The position numbers were made by a program, and so were the translations under genes. From NCBI RefSeq assembly GCF_000384475.1, contig NZ_ARWB01000001.1, forward strand, positions 2,274,176 to 2,338,175: DNA of 64,000 bases, written 5' to 3'. The notes under the pieces are model-generated. The model searched no databases. It was given only the letters and a program-made list of their open reading frames with translations, and was not told the origin of the DNA. This stretch comes from Methylopila sp. M107 (GTDB lineage: Bacteria; Pseudomonadota; Alphaproteobacteria; Rhizobiales; Methylopilaceae). Positions 50,952 to 61,261 of the stretch are shown here, one piece after another (the first letter of the stretch is position 1; each line of letters starts with the position of its first letter).

Positions 50952-52091
50952 TCAGGCGCGCCGCTGTTTGGGGACGTCGCGCCTCGCATCGGCCTTGAGC
51001 ACGTGCTTTTTTCGGATCGGCGCCAGCACGACGCCGGCGTCCGCGCGGGAGGCCTCGATCGCCTCGACCATCTGGTCGACGACCTCCATGACGTCGCGCT
51101 TGTCGGCCTCCGAGGCCGCCTCGAAGTCGAACTCCCTGAGTGCGGCCGTGCGCGGCGGGCACAGCGTCGCCCAGTCGACGCCGAAAAAGGCGCGGGCGAA
51201 CGAGTCGTTGGAGTCCGCATAGCGCGCCCGGATCAGCGCCTCCTGCTCGGGCGTGAAGCCAATATAGGCGGTCTTCTCCCAGTCGCGGCCGCGCATCAGC
51301 CTCTTGAACCGCTCGTAGAGCACGTTGTAGTTCGGCATCGATTTGATGCGGCCGTCGACCCGCCGCATGATCTCCTGCGCGGCGTAGACGCCCTTGACGC
51401 CAAGGTTCTGATTGGACGCCTTCGGCTCGGGCACGTCGAGGTCGGCCGGCGCGCCGATGACGTCGAGGAAGCTGCGCGTGATCCCGATACGGACCGCCTG
51501 CTCGAAAGCGACGACCCGAACGTCCACCCGGTCGTCGTCGATCGGCCGCCGCAGGAACGCCCACGGATCGACAAGCCCCTCCTCGAGCGCGCGGTCCAGG
51601 AACTGGGTGAAGCTGTCACGCGACAGAAAGTTGCGCTGGTCCTGCGTGTACCAGGAGTTCAGCCAGGCCGGCTGGTCGCGCACGTAAGCGACGACCACGA
51701 CATGGAAGCCACGGCTTTCGAAGAACTCGATCACCCGCTCGTAATTCTGCGCAATCTTGAGGCACTCGGCGAAGTGCTCGCTCGAAATGACAATCGAGTC
51801 GTCGACGGTCTCGAGCTTGCGCGACAGCTCGTCCCAATAGGTCGAGCCCATGAGACTGGCGTGTTTCAGGCTGGAACGGCGCGTGAGCGGGGTGTGGTTG
51901 CGGCGCAGACGGCCCGCCCTGTCGCCGGTGATGGCGGGGTAGCGCAGGCCGATCTCGGCGAGTTTCTCGGTGTTCTCGAACAGCGCGTCCTGGATCGACG
52001 TCGTGCCCGTCTTGTGGGGGCCGATGTGCAGGAAACAGCTTCGCCGCTTCCCCTCGCCGGGCCCCTGTCCGGGATGTGTCGCCAGCGCCAT
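50952..52091 (-). CDS. Sulfotransferase-like protein
   Basis: A 379-residue protein with a P-loop-like CFLHIGPHKTGTTSIQDALF (about 19-38), the 5'-phosphosulfate loop of PAPS-dependent sulfotransferases, and a second conserved segment VVVVAYVRDQPAWLNSWYT matching the 3'-phosphate motif. The rest is similar to capsule- or glycan-associated sulfotransferases. No signal peptide; acts in the cytoplasm. The start lies 5 bases after argG, so the two are co-transcribed. The acceptor is unknown, and PAPS synthesis genes are not in this window. Confidence 0.7.
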   Translation of the reverse strand: MALATHPGQGPGEGKRRSCFLHIGPHKTGTTSIQDALFENTEKLAEIGLRYPAITGDRAGRLRRNHTPLTRRSSLKHASLMGSTYWDELSRKLETVDDSIVISSEHFAECLKIAQNYERVIEFFESRGFHVVVVAYVRDQPAWLNSWYTQDQRNFLSRDSFTQFLDRALEEGLVDPWAFLRRPIDDDRVDVRVVAFEQAVRIGITRSFLDVIGAPADLDVPEPKASNQNLGVKGVYAAQEIMRRVDGRIKSMPNYNVLYERFKRLMRGRDWEKTAYIGFTPEQEALIRARYADSNDSFARAFFGVDWATLCPPRTAALREFDFEAASEADKRDVMEVVDQMVEAIEASRADAGVVLAPIRKKHVLKADARRDVPKQRRA

Positions 52092-52096
52092 CGCGC

Positions 52097-53329
<1,233 letters not shown>

Positions 53330-53508
53330 GCCGATGTCCGCGCCCGCAGCCTCTTAGAGGCGCGCACTTAATCCGGCGCGGTCGCGACGCGCAACCCGGC
53401 CGATCGCCGGATCGCGTCTATCATGGACGGGCCTCTCCGCTTTTTCGAGACGACAGCCGGCGCCCGACATGCGGCCCGCAAGGGCCCAGTCACGGTCCCT
53501 TCCCGTCG

Positions 53509-53775
53509 TCAGGCGACCCGGGCGGGGCGAAACGGGATGATGGCGGCCCCGTTGCGCGCAGCCGACTCGCGGACGGCCCGAAGGTCGCCGAAGGTCACGA
53601 CCGAGTCGATCGCCTCCTTGAGGCCTTCCGGACTGTCGGCGCGCTCGCCGAGATCGGACGCCACCGTCGCGGCGGCGCCGATCAGCGCGGCGAAAACCAC
53701 GCCGGAATCCTCGCCGCAACGCTGGAGGGTGCGGGCGAGGCGAAGAATGACCGCGTTGACGTCGTCGTTTGACAT
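53509..53775 (-). CDS. Small hypothetical protein
   Basis: An 88-residue soluble helical protein: SNDDVNAVILRLARTLQRCG, SGVVFAALIGAAATVASDLG, then a C-terminal IIPFRPARVA. No motif is recognised. I use ATG 53775; a longer frame from 53841 lacks a ribosome site. It stands alone between argG and mmcB. Confidence 0.55.
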   Translation of the reverse strand: MSNDDVNAVILRLARTLQRCGEDSGVVFAALIGAAATVASDLGERADSPEGLKEAIDSVVTFGDLRAVRESAARNGAAIIPFRPARVA

Positions 53776-53958
53776 GAGATTCACGCTCCACCGTCCGTCA
53801 CCGAACGGCGTTGAAGACAAAACGAACTGGAGACCATTCATCCGCGCCCTTGAACCGAGCGCATGACAAGACGAATCACCGGTGCAGTATGATTTGCGCC
53901 AGATTGAGTTGAATTAAGACGCAATCACGGCGGAACAGAGCGCGCGATCACGGCTTGG

Positions 53959-54459
53959 TCAAAATCCGACGCGCGAGGGCGGGTCGAGCAGCGCCTGCAG
54001 CCGCATCGCCGAAAGGCGTGCGAACCGCAAACTCACCGCTTTTCGCCGCGCCCCGGCGAGCGGGTGGACGGGCCCGTCGCGGATCGCCGCGGCGCCGTAG
54101 CGGTCCGCCACGATGAGGCCGACCTCCTCGGGAATCAGCGCCTGCGGGAAGCCGTCGCCGACCGCGAAGTAAAACCGGTCGCAGAACTCGCGATACTCGC
54201 GCCATTTGTTGTCGGAGCGGTAGTCCTGCGGTCCCGACTTGATCTCCACGATCACGATCTCGCCGGCCGGACCGAGCGCCATCACGTCGGCGCGACGGCC
54301 CGAACGGAGCGGCGTCTCCAGCAGGCAGCCATAGCCGGCGGCGACGAAATAGCGGCAGACGCCCCGGGCGATCGAGGCCGCGACGCCTGACAGCGACGTC
54401 GCCGCCGTGGCCCGCGGCAGGTCGTCCTCGATCAGCGCCTGAACCCCGATGTTCTCCAT
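53959..54459 (-). CDS. mmcB: MmcB-family DNA repair protein
   Basis: A 166-residue protein of the MmcB family, described in Caulobacter as an SOS-induced, mitomycin-resistance protein. The central domain is nuclease-like of the PD-(D/E)XK type: RSGRRADVMALGPAGEIVIV with the following EIKSG (about 57-79), then DYRSDNKWREYREFCDRFYF. It probably acts in repair of bulky lesions together with ImuABC, not seen here. Its start codon lies inside a GTTC-N7-GTTC operator. The stop is 183 bases from the next gene. Confidence 0.9.
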   Translation of the reverse strand: MENIGVQALIEDDLPRATAATSLSGVAASIARGVCRYFVAAGYGCLLETPLRSGRRADVMALGPAGEIVIVEIKSGPQDYRSDNKWREYREFCDRFYFAVGDGFPQALIPEEVGLIVADRYGAAAIRDGPVHPLAGARRKAVSLRFARLSAMRLQALLDPPSRVGF

Positions 54460-54465
54460 ACGTTC
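54451..54465 (-). promoter_or_regulatory. LexA (SOS) box over the mmcB start
   Basis: GTTC, 7 bases, GTTC on the plus strand (54451-54465), exactly the alphaproteobacterial LexA consensus GTTCN7GTTC. The mmcB ATG (54459-54457) lies within its spacer, so LexA would block transcription initiation or early elongation there. Confidence 0.85.
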
Positions 54466-54523
54466 GAGTATGGCACGAAAAGAGAACGGCGCAAGCGTGA
54501 ACTCCGAATGTGGGCGCCGCCGC

Positions 54524-55159
54524 CTATGGCGCGCCCCGCGTCAGCAGCTCACCCAGCCGCCGGCGGTTCAGCGCGAGCCACTGCAAGGCGATCAGCAAGT
54601 AGGCGTTGCGGGCGGCCGGATCTCCGAGCGCGGCCACAGCCTGGTCGATGGATATTGCGAAGGGACGTGTGTGCTCATGCTCGTCCGCCGCGCCGGCCTC
54701 GTCCTGAAGCATCGACGCGTCCACCGACGCTAGGAACAGCGTGGCGTGCTCGTCGACGATTCCCGGCGTCGGCAGGAAGTCGAGCAATGCGACCAGCCCG
54801 GCGCAGTCGAGCCCGGTTTCCTCCTGAAGCTCCCGTCGGGCGGCTTCGCGGACGTCTTCGCCCGGCTCGACGCGGCCGGCGACGATCTCCACCAGGTCGC
54901 CCTCGCCAGTCGCAAGATGCGCGGCCAGGCGGAACTGACGGATCAGCACGATTTCGCCGCGCGCGAGGTCGACCGGAATGACAGCGACGCACCGTCCGGC
55001 GCGCATCACCTCACGGTGCTGGACGAACTCGCCCTTGGAGCCGGCGTCGAGCCGCACCGTCCAGCCCTCCACGGTCCGGTAGCCGTCGAGCAGCGTCTCC
55101 GGCCCCTCGAGCTGGACGTCGGCGACCGCGGCGGCGAGACGCTCGTCGCGCTCCGTCAT
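54524..55159 (-). CDS. NUDIX hydrolase (ADP-ribose pyrophosphatase-like)
   Basis: A 211-residue NUDIX enzyme. The box GRVEPGEDVREAARRELQEE followed by TGL (about 94-116) fits GX5EX7REUXEEXGU exactly. The surrounding fold and C-terminal Glu-rich loop resemble ADP-ribose or GDP-mannose pyrophosphatases (NudF/NudK). Its ATG overlaps the stop of the transporter ATPase (ATGA), making it the last gene of the yej-type operon; a housekeeping role beside peptide uptake is not obvious. Confidence 0.88.
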   Translation of the reverse strand: MTERDERLAAAVADVQLEGPETLLDGYRTVEGWTVRLDAGSKGEFVQHREVMRAGRCVAVIPVDLARGEIVLIRQFRLAAHLATGEGDLVEIVAGRVEPGEDVREAARRELQEETGLDCAGLVALLDFLPTPGIVDEHATLFLASVDASMLQDEAGAADEHEHTRPFAISIDQAVAALGDPAARNAYLLIALQWLALNRRRLGELLTRGAP

Positions 55160-56784
55160 TGCGCCGCCGCGTGGGCGGAGCGGGCCTCGACGTCGAAGGC
55201 GGCCGCGAGCAGTGCGCGCGTGTAGTCGGTTTTCGGCGCGCGCAGCACCTCGGCCGCGGGTCCGGCCTCCACCACCTTGCCGTTCCGCATGACCAAGACC
55301 TCGTTCGCGAGCGCGCGCACGACCTTGAGGTCATGGCTGATGAACAGGAAGGAGAGTTTTCGACGCGCCTGCACAGCCCTGAGCAGATCGACGATCTGCG
55401 CCTGCACCGACATGTCGAGCGCGCTGGTCGGTTCGTCCAGCACGATGAAGGCCGGATCGAGCGCGAGCGCGCGGGCGATCGCGACGCGCTGGCGCTGGCC
55501 GCCGGAGAATTCGTGCGGGTAGCGGTCCATCGAGGCGGGATCGAGCCCGACGTCCTCGAGCGCGCGGGCGGCCGCTTCGCGGCGCTCGGCGGCCCTCAGC
55601 CTCTTCCCCTGAACGCCCAATCCCTCCGTCACGATGTCGAGCACCGACATGCGCGGGCTCAAGGAACCGTAGGGGTCCTGGAAAACCACCTGGATGTCGC
55701 GCCGCAGCGGCCGCATCTCCGCGAAGCCGAAGCGCGAAATGTCCTGGCCGAGATAGGCGATGCGGCCCTCGCTCGAGATCAGCCGCAGGATCGCAAGGCC
55801 GAGCGTCGTCTTGCCCGATCCCGATTCGCCCACCACCCCGACCGTCTGCCCCTCGCGCACCGTGACGCTGACGCCGTCGACAGCCTTCACATGGCCGACG
55901 GTGCGGCGCAGGAAGCCGCGCTTGATCGGAAACCACACCTTGAGGTCATCGACCTCGACCAGGGCCTTGGCGGAGGCGTCGGCTGCGGGCGGCAGGCCCT
56001 TCGGCTCGGCCGCCAGCAGCTTTTTCGTATAGGCGTGCTCAGGGGCCGAGAACACGCGGGCGGTTTCGCCGTGCTCGACGATCTGTCCCTTGGTCATCAC
56101 GCAGACGCGGTCGGATATCCTCCGGACGACGCCAAGGTCATGGGTGATGAACAGCATCGCCATGCCGAGCCGCGCCTGCAGCTCTTTCAGGAGCTTCAGG
56201 ATCTGGGCCTGCACGGTCACGTCGAGCGCGGTGGTCGGTTCGTCGGCGATCAGGAGGTCCGGCTCGTTGGCGAGCGCCATCGCGATCATGACGCGCTGCC
56301 GCTGCCCGCCGGAAAGCTGGTGCGGGAACGAGGCGAGCCGCGTCTCGGGCTCCGGAATGCCCACCTGGCTCAGCAGCTCCAGCGTCCTGGCGCGGCACTT
56401 CTGCGCCGACCAGCCGCGATGCACCGCGAGAATCTCGCCGACCTGCGCCTCGATTGTGTGGAGCGGGTTGAGCGAGGTCATCGGCTCCTGAAACACCATC
56501 GAGATGTCGCCGCCGCGGACCTTGCGAAGCTCCTTCTCCGAGACCTTCAGCAGGTCCTTGCCCTCGAACAGGATCTCGCCCGAGGGGTGGCTCGCAGCCG
56601 GATAGGCGAGCAGGCGCACGATCGAAAGCGCCGTGACCGATTTGCCCGACCCGCTCTCGCCGACCAGCGCCAGCGTCTCGCCCTTGGCGAGGTCGAACGA
56701 GACGCGGTCGACCGCGAGCGACGTTCCGCCCTCGACCTGGAAAGCGACGGAGAGGTTTCGGACGGAGAGCAGGGGGACGGTCAC
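55156..56784 (-). CDS. yejF: Peptide ABC transporter ATPase YejF-like (fused double NBD)
   Basis: A 542-residue protein with two complete nucleotide-binding domains. The first has Walker A GESGSGKS (42-49), signature LSGGQRQRVMIA and Walker B LLIADEPTTALD; the second has GESGSGKTT near 320, FSGGQRQRVAIA and FIVLDEPTSALD. Fusion of both is typical of YejF. It powers import through YejB/YejE. GTG 56784 overlaps the yejE stop as GTGA. Confidence 0.93.
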   Translation of the reverse strand: MTVPLLSVRNLSVAFQVEGGTSLAVDRVSFDLAKGETLALVGESGSGKSVTALSIVRLLAYPAASHPSGEILFEGKDLLKVSEKELRKVRGGDISMVFQEPMTSLNPLHTIEAQVGEILAVHRGWSAQKCRARTLELLSQVGIPEPETRLASFPHQLSGGQRQRVMIAMALANEPDLLIADEPTTALDVTVQAQILKLLKELQARLGMAMLFITHDLGVVRRISDRVCVMTKGQIVEHGETARVFSAPEHAYTKKLLAAEPKGLPPAADASAKALVEVDDLKVWFPIKRGFLRRTVGHVKAVDGVSVTVREGQTVGVVGESGSGKTTLGLAILRLISSEGRIAYLGQDISRFGFAEMRPLRRDIQVVFQDPYGSLSPRMSVLDIVTEGLGVQGKRLRAAERREAAARALEDVGLDPASMDRYPHEFSGGQRQRVAIARALALDPAFIVLDEPTSALDMSVQAQIVDLLRAVQARRKLSFLFISHDLKVVRALANEVLVMRNGKVVEAGPAAEVLRAPKTDYTRALLAAAFDVEARSAHAAAQ

Positions 56785-58013
56785 CGGAACGTCTTCCGCG
56801 GGTCGAAGGCGTCGCGCACCGCTTCGCCGACGAAGATCAGCAGCGACAGCATTACCGCGATCACGAGAAATCCGGAGATGCCGAGCCACGGCGCCTGCAG
56901 GTTCGACTTGCCTTGCGCCAGCAATTCCCCGAGCGAGGGCGAACCAGGCGGCAGGCCAAAACCGAGGAAGTCGAGCGCCGTCAGGGTCGAGATCGAGCCG
57001 GACAGGATGAACGGCATGAAGGTCAGCGTCGCGACCATGGCGTTCGGCAGCAAATGGCGGAACATGATCGCGCCGTTCGAGACCCCGAGCGCGCGCGCCG
57101 CGCGGACATATTCGAAGTTTCGGCCGCGCAGGAATTCGGCGCGCACGACGCCGACGAGCGCCGTCCAGGAGAACAGCAGCAGGATGCCGAGCAGCACCCA
57201 GAAGCTCGGGGCGAGCACCGCCGACAGGATGATCAGCAGGTATAGGGTCGGGACCGAGGTCCAGATCTCGATGAAGCGCTGAAACAGGAGATCCGTCCAG
57301 CCGCCGAAGTAGCCCTGCACCGCTCCGGCCGCAACCCCGATCACGGAGGACAACAAGGTCAGCACCAGCCCGAACAGGACCGACAGCCGGAATCCGTAGA
57401 GCAGGCGAGCGAGCACGTCGCGGCCCTGGTCGTCGGTGCCGAGCCAGTTCCATTCGATGTCGGCGCAGCTTTTCGCACGGGGCGCGGCCGCGTCGGTCTT
57501 GGCGACGTCGCCCGCCGGCGTACGGTCGGCCGCGGCCTTGGCGCAGGTCGCGTCGTCGAGCAGCCAGGTGGGGGCGGACGGCGCCGGCGTCGGCAGGTTG
57601 AGGTTGATCGTGTCGTAGGAGTAGCGCACCGGAGGCCAGATCATGTAGCCGCCGGACTTCTTGATCAGGTCCTGCAGATAGGGGTCGCGATAGTCGGCTT
57701 CCGTCTCGAAGTCGCCGCCGAACGCCGTCTCCGAATAGGTCCTCAACGCCGGCAGATAGATGGCGCCGTCGTGCTTCACGAGGAACGGCTTGTCGTTCGC
57801 AATGAACTCCGCGAACAGGCTGACGAAGAACACGACGAGGAAGATCCAGAACGACCACCAACCGCGGCCGTTCGCGCGGAAATTCGCGAGCCGCCGCCGG
57901 TTGATCGGCGACAGGCGTCTGCGCGGGGCGGGGACCCCTGGCGCGCCGGGCGTCGGAGGAAGCGAGGCGATGGGCCCGCGATCCTCGGGAAGCGGAACGA
58001 AAGCGTCGGTCAT
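56781..58013 (-). CDS. yejE: Peptide ABC transporter permease YejE-like
   Basis: A 410-residue inner membrane protein. An N-terminal helix (about 46-66) precedes a long periplasmic segment (about 70-190), then five helices with the permease coupling motif region RAARALGVSNGAIMFRHLLP. The large periplasmic loop distinguishes YejE from OppC. It is separated from yejB by 154 bases containing a palindromic repeat and is coupled to yejF by GTGA. Confidence 0.9.
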   Translation of the reverse strand: MTDAFVPLPEDRGPIASLPPTPGAPGVPAPRRRLSPINRRRLANFRANGRGWWSFWIFLVVFFVSLFAEFIANDKPFLVKHDGAIYLPALRTYSETAFGGDFETEADYRDPYLQDLIKKSGGYMIWPPVRYSYDTINLNLPTPAPSAPTWLLDDATCAKAAADRTPAGDVAKTDAAAPRAKSCADIEWNWLGTDDQGRDVLARLLYGFRLSVLFGLVLTLLSSVIGVAAGAVQGYFGGWTDLLFQRFIEIWTSVPTLYLLIILSAVLAPSFWVLLGILLLFSWTALVGVVRAEFLRGRNFEYVRAARALGVSNGAIMFRHLLPNAMVATLTFMPFILSGSISTLTALDFLGFGLPPGSPSLGELLAQGKSNLQAPWLGISGFLVIAVMLSLLIFVGEAVRDAFDPRKTFR

Positions 58014-58027
58014 GAAGCGCCGTCGCC

Positions 58028-58165
58028 TTGTCCCGGCCTCGAGCCGGAACCCAGACGCGCCGAGTTTCCAACTTCTGGGGCGGCGGCGGAGAACAGCTTC
58101 CGATCCGAAGCGCGTCTGGGCCCCGGCCCTCCGCTTCGCTTCGTCCTGGACGGGAGGTGGGCTCT
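58028..58165. repeat. Family E palindromic repeat inside the yej operon
   Basis: Arms CCCAGACGCGC (58050-58060) and GCGCGTCTGGG (58110-58120), flanked by CCGGCC-rich outer segments and a purine-rich spacer. It lies between yejB and yejE, and could form a hairpin in the transcript that affects the balance of the two parts of the operon. Confidence 0.75.
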
Positions 58166-58167
58166 CA

Positions 58168-59283
58168 TCACACCTCCCGCGCCTCGAAGTCGATGCGGGG
58201 GTCGACCCACAAATAGGAGAGGTCGGACAGCAGCGCGACCACCAGACCGAGCAGCGAGAAGATGTAGAGAGTTGCGAACACCACGGCGTAGTCGCGGTTG
58301 ACGATCGACTCGAAGCCGAGCAGGCCGAGGCCGTCGAGAGAGAAGATCTGTTCGATCAGCAGAGCGCCGGTGAAGAATGCGCCGACGAAGGCGCCCGGAA
58401 AGCCTGCGATCATGATCAGCATCGCGTTGCGGAAGACATGGCGATAGAGCACCTGGTTCTCGGTCAGCCCCTTCATCCGCGCGGTTTGGACATATTGCTT
58501 GCGAATTTCGTCGAGGAACGAATTCTTGGTCAGCAGCGTGGTGGTCGCGAAGGCCGAAATGCCGAGCGCCAGCAGCGGCAAGGTCATGTGCCACATGTAG
58601 TCGACCGCCTTGCCCCATAGCGAGAGCTGGTCCCAGTTGTCGGAGGCCAGCCCTCTCAGCGGAAACAGGTCGAAGAACGTGCCGCCGGCGAACAGCACGA
58701 CCAGCAGGATCGCGAACAGGAAGCCCGGGATCGCGTAGCCGATCACGATGACGCCGGATGTCCAGACGTCGAAGCTCGAGCCGTCCCGCACCGCCTTTGC
58801 GACGCCGAGCGGCACCGAGATCATGTAGGAGATCAGCGTCATCCAGAGGCCGAGCGAGATCGAAACCGGCAGCTTCTCCTTGATGAGTTCGATCACGTCG
58901 ATGTCGCGGAAGAAGCTGCGCCCGAAGTCGAAGCGGATGTAATTCCACATCATCAGCGCGAAGCGCTCCGGCGCCGGCTTGTCGAAGCCGAACTGCTTTT
59001 CGAGCTGCTTGATGAATTCCGGGTCGAGCCCCTGCGCGCCGCGATACTTGGACGTCACGGGATCGCTGGAGATGTTGCGCTGGTTCTGAATCTGCTGGGA
59101 GATGTCGGGACCGCCGCCGCCCGAGATGCGGCTTGTCGCGTCAGTTCCCTGGCCGGTCACCTGCGCGATCACGCGCTCCACGGGCCCGCCCGGCGCGAAC
59201 TGGATGATAATGAATGACACCAGCATGATCCCGATCAAAGTCGGGACCATCAGCAGGATGCGGCGGGCGATGTAGGCGAGCAC
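58168..59283 (-). CDS. yejB: Peptide ABC transporter permease YejB-like
   Basis: A 371-residue permease with six helices: one at the N terminus (IARRILLMVPTLIGIMLVSF), a periplasmic loop of about 100 residues containing a Gly-rich patch, then five helices, with coupling helix TARMKGLTENQVLYRHVFRN. This is the YejB architecture. It begins 58 bases after the second binding-protein gene. Confidence 0.9.
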   Translation of the reverse strand: MLAYIARRILLMVPTLIGIMLVSFIIIQFAPGGPVERVIAQVTGQGTDATSRISGGGGPDISQQIQNQRNISSDPVTSKYRGAQGLDPEFIKQLEKQFGFDKPAPERFALMMWNYIRFDFGRSFFRDIDVIELIKEKLPVSISLGLWMTLISYMISVPLGVAKAVRDGSSFDVWTSGVIVIGYAIPGFLFAILLVVLFAGGTFFDLFPLRGLASDNWDQLSLWGKAVDYMWHMTLPLLALGISAFATTTLLTKNSFLDEIRKQYVQTARMKGLTENQVLYRHVFRNAMLIMIAGFPGAFVGAFFTGALLIEQIFSLDGLGLLGFESIVNRDYAVVFATLYIFSLLGLVVALLSDLSYLWVDPRIDFEAREV

Positions 59284-59341
59284 TACTTGATTCTCCCCCG
59301 CTTGCGCGGAGGAGAAACCAAGACGACCGTCGCTGCGACGC

Positions 59342-61261
59342 TCACGTCTTCACCCCCGCCTGTTCCGCCTTCGCTTCGTCCCACCACCACGTCTCCGGCG
59401 CGCCTCTCGCGTAGCGCGGCTTCTCGGGCGAGTGGCCGAAGGCGTCCCAATAGGCGAGCCAGTGCGAGCCCTTGCTCCAGGCGGGGATCCATGTCCAGAG
59501 CGAGCGCAGCACGCGGTCGAGCGCGCGGGCCGCGAGTTCCAGTTCCGCGCGTGACGTCGCCGCCACGATCTTCTCCACGAGCGCGTCGACGGCGGGGTTC
59601 GCGAGCCCGGACGCGTTCTGGGAGCCCGGCGCATTGGCGGATTCCGACGAATAGACCTGCCGCAGGCCTTCGCCCGGCGTTTCAGCCATGCTGAGGCGCT
59701 GGCTGATCACGTCGAACTCGAAATTGTTGGTCCGCAGCTTGTATTGCGCCGGGTCGACCAGGCGGATCGTCGCCTCGACGCCGAGCACTTTCAGCGAACT
59801 GATATATTTGGACAGGTGCCGGTCGAACGCCGTCTCGGCCTCGAGGAACTCGATGGTCAGCGCTTCGCCGTCCGCGCCGACAGCGCGGCCGTCCTTGACG
59901 ACATAGCCTGCCTCCCTCAACAGGGCCGCCGCTTCCCGCAGCAGCTTCCGGTCCTGCCCAGATCCGTCGCTCACGGCCGGGACCAGCGGCTCGCCGAACG
60001 CCTCGTCGGGGATCTTGCCGCGGAACGGTTCGAGCAGCGCCAGTTCGGCGCCTTCGGCCTTGCCGGTCGCCATCATTTCGGGCGCGCCCTGGAACACTGA
60101 AACCGTGCGCGCGTAGGAATCGAACATCAGGTTCTTGTTCATCCACTCGAAGTCGAAGGCGAGATTGAGCGCCTTGCGCACGCGCACGTCCTGGAACTTC
60201 TTCCGGCGCATGTTGAAGAACAGGCCCTGTCCGCCGGATGGCGTGAGGTCCGGGATGACCTCGCGCTTCACCTTACCCTCAGTCACGGCCGGGAACCCGT
60301 AGCCGGTCGCCCAGGTCAGCGACGTGAACTCCTCGCGGAACAGGTATTTCTTGCCCTTGAAGGCTTCGAACGCCGCGGAGCGCTCGCGGTAGAATTCGAA
60401 CCGCACGCGCTCGAAATTGTTCTGGCCGACATTCACCGGCAGGTCCTTCGCCCAATAGTCGGCGACGCGCTCGAACTCGATCGCGTTTCCCTGCGCGACC
60501 CGGCCGACCCGGTAGGGCCCGGAGCCGAGCGGGGCCTCGAGGGTCGACTGGTCGAACGGCTTTTTCTCGTAGTAGGCCCTGGAGAAAATCGGCTGGACCG
60601 CGATCGTCAGCGGCAGGTCGCGGGTGCGGTTCTTCCGCAGGCGCAGCACGACGACGTCGGGGGCCTCGACCTCGACGGAGTCGAGATCGCGGATGGCCTC
60701 GACGATGAGCTGGTGGCCCTTCGCCTTCAGCGTCTCGAGCGACCACTTGACGTCCTCGGCGGTGAGCTTCGAGCCGTCGTGGAACCGCGCCTCGGGGCGC
60801 AAGGCGAAGCGATAGGCGAGGCCGTCGCCCGAGACCTGGACCGATCGCGCGACGAGGCCGTAGAGCGCGTCCGGCTCGTCGGCGGCGCGCGCCATCAGCG
60901 TGTCGAAGGTGAGCGCCATGCCCTGCGCGCCGTCCCCCTTCAGGACGTAGGCGTTCAGCGTGTTGAAGGTGCTGAGGTTCTGGTTGTAGGCGGTCGTCAC
61001 CGGCGTCTGGCTGAACACGCCGGCCTTCGGCGCGTCCGGCCGGACATAGTCGAAATGCTTGAAATCCGGCGGATATTTGAGCTCGCCGAAGGCCGAAAGC
61101 CCGTGCCGCTCGGGCCCGAAGGCCTTGGGGTCGCCTTCAGCGGCGGCGGGCGCGGCCGGCGCGCCTTCCGTCTGGGCGCGCGCGCCGCCGAGCGCGAACG
61201 AGCCGACGGCGGCCGCGGCGCCGGCGTAGAACAGCGCGTCGCGGCGCGTCGGCCCGCTCAA
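59342..61261 (-). CDS. YejA-like solute-binding protein, Tat-exported copy
   Basis: A 639-residue family 5 extracellular solute-binding protein. The start is TTG 61261, overlapping the upstream TGA as TTGA. The N terminus TRRDALFYAGAAAAVGSFAL is a twin-arginine signal ending in GGARAQ; mature features include KHFDYVRPDAPKAG, RPEARFHDGSKLTAEDVKWS and the PLGSGPYRVG loop. Length and motifs match YejA, which delivers peptides such as microcin C-type compounds to YejBEF. It is a diverged duplicate of the gene upstream. Confidence 0.88.
   Translation of the reverse strand: MSGPTRRDALFYAGAAAAVGSFALGGARAQTEGAPAAPAAAEGDPKAFGPERHGLSAFGELKYPPDFKHFDYVRPDAPKAGVFSQTPVTTAYNQNLSTFNTLNAYVLKGDGAQGMALTFDTLMARAADEPDALYGLVARSVQVSGDGLAYRFALRPEARFHDGSKLTAEDVKWSLETLKAKGHQLIVEAIRDLDSVEVEAPDVVVLRLRKNRTRDLPLTIAVQPIFSRAYYEKKPFDQSTLEAPLGSGPYRVGRVAQGNAIEFERVADYWAKDLPVNVGQNNFERVRFEFYRERSAAFEAFKGKKYLFREEFTSLTWATGYGFPAVTEGKVKREVIPDLTPSGGQGLFFNMRRKKFQDVRVRKALNLAFDFEWMNKNLMFDSYARTVSVFQGAPEMMATGKAEGAELALLEPFRGKIPDEAFGEPLVPAVSDGSGQDRKLLREAAALLREAGYVVKDGRAVGADGEALTIEFLEAETAFDRHLSKYISSLKVLGVEATIRLVDPAQYKLRTNNFEFDVISQRLSMAETPGEGLRQVYSSESANAPGSQNASGLANPAVDALVEKIVAATSRAELELAARALDRVLRSLWTWIPAWSKGSHWLAYWDAFGHSPEKPRYARGAPETWWWDEAKAEQAGVKT

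Noticed and set aside
56785-58071. 971-residue open frame extending YejF upstream
   Set aside because: It is a shadow of yejE; yejF starts at the GTGA overlap.
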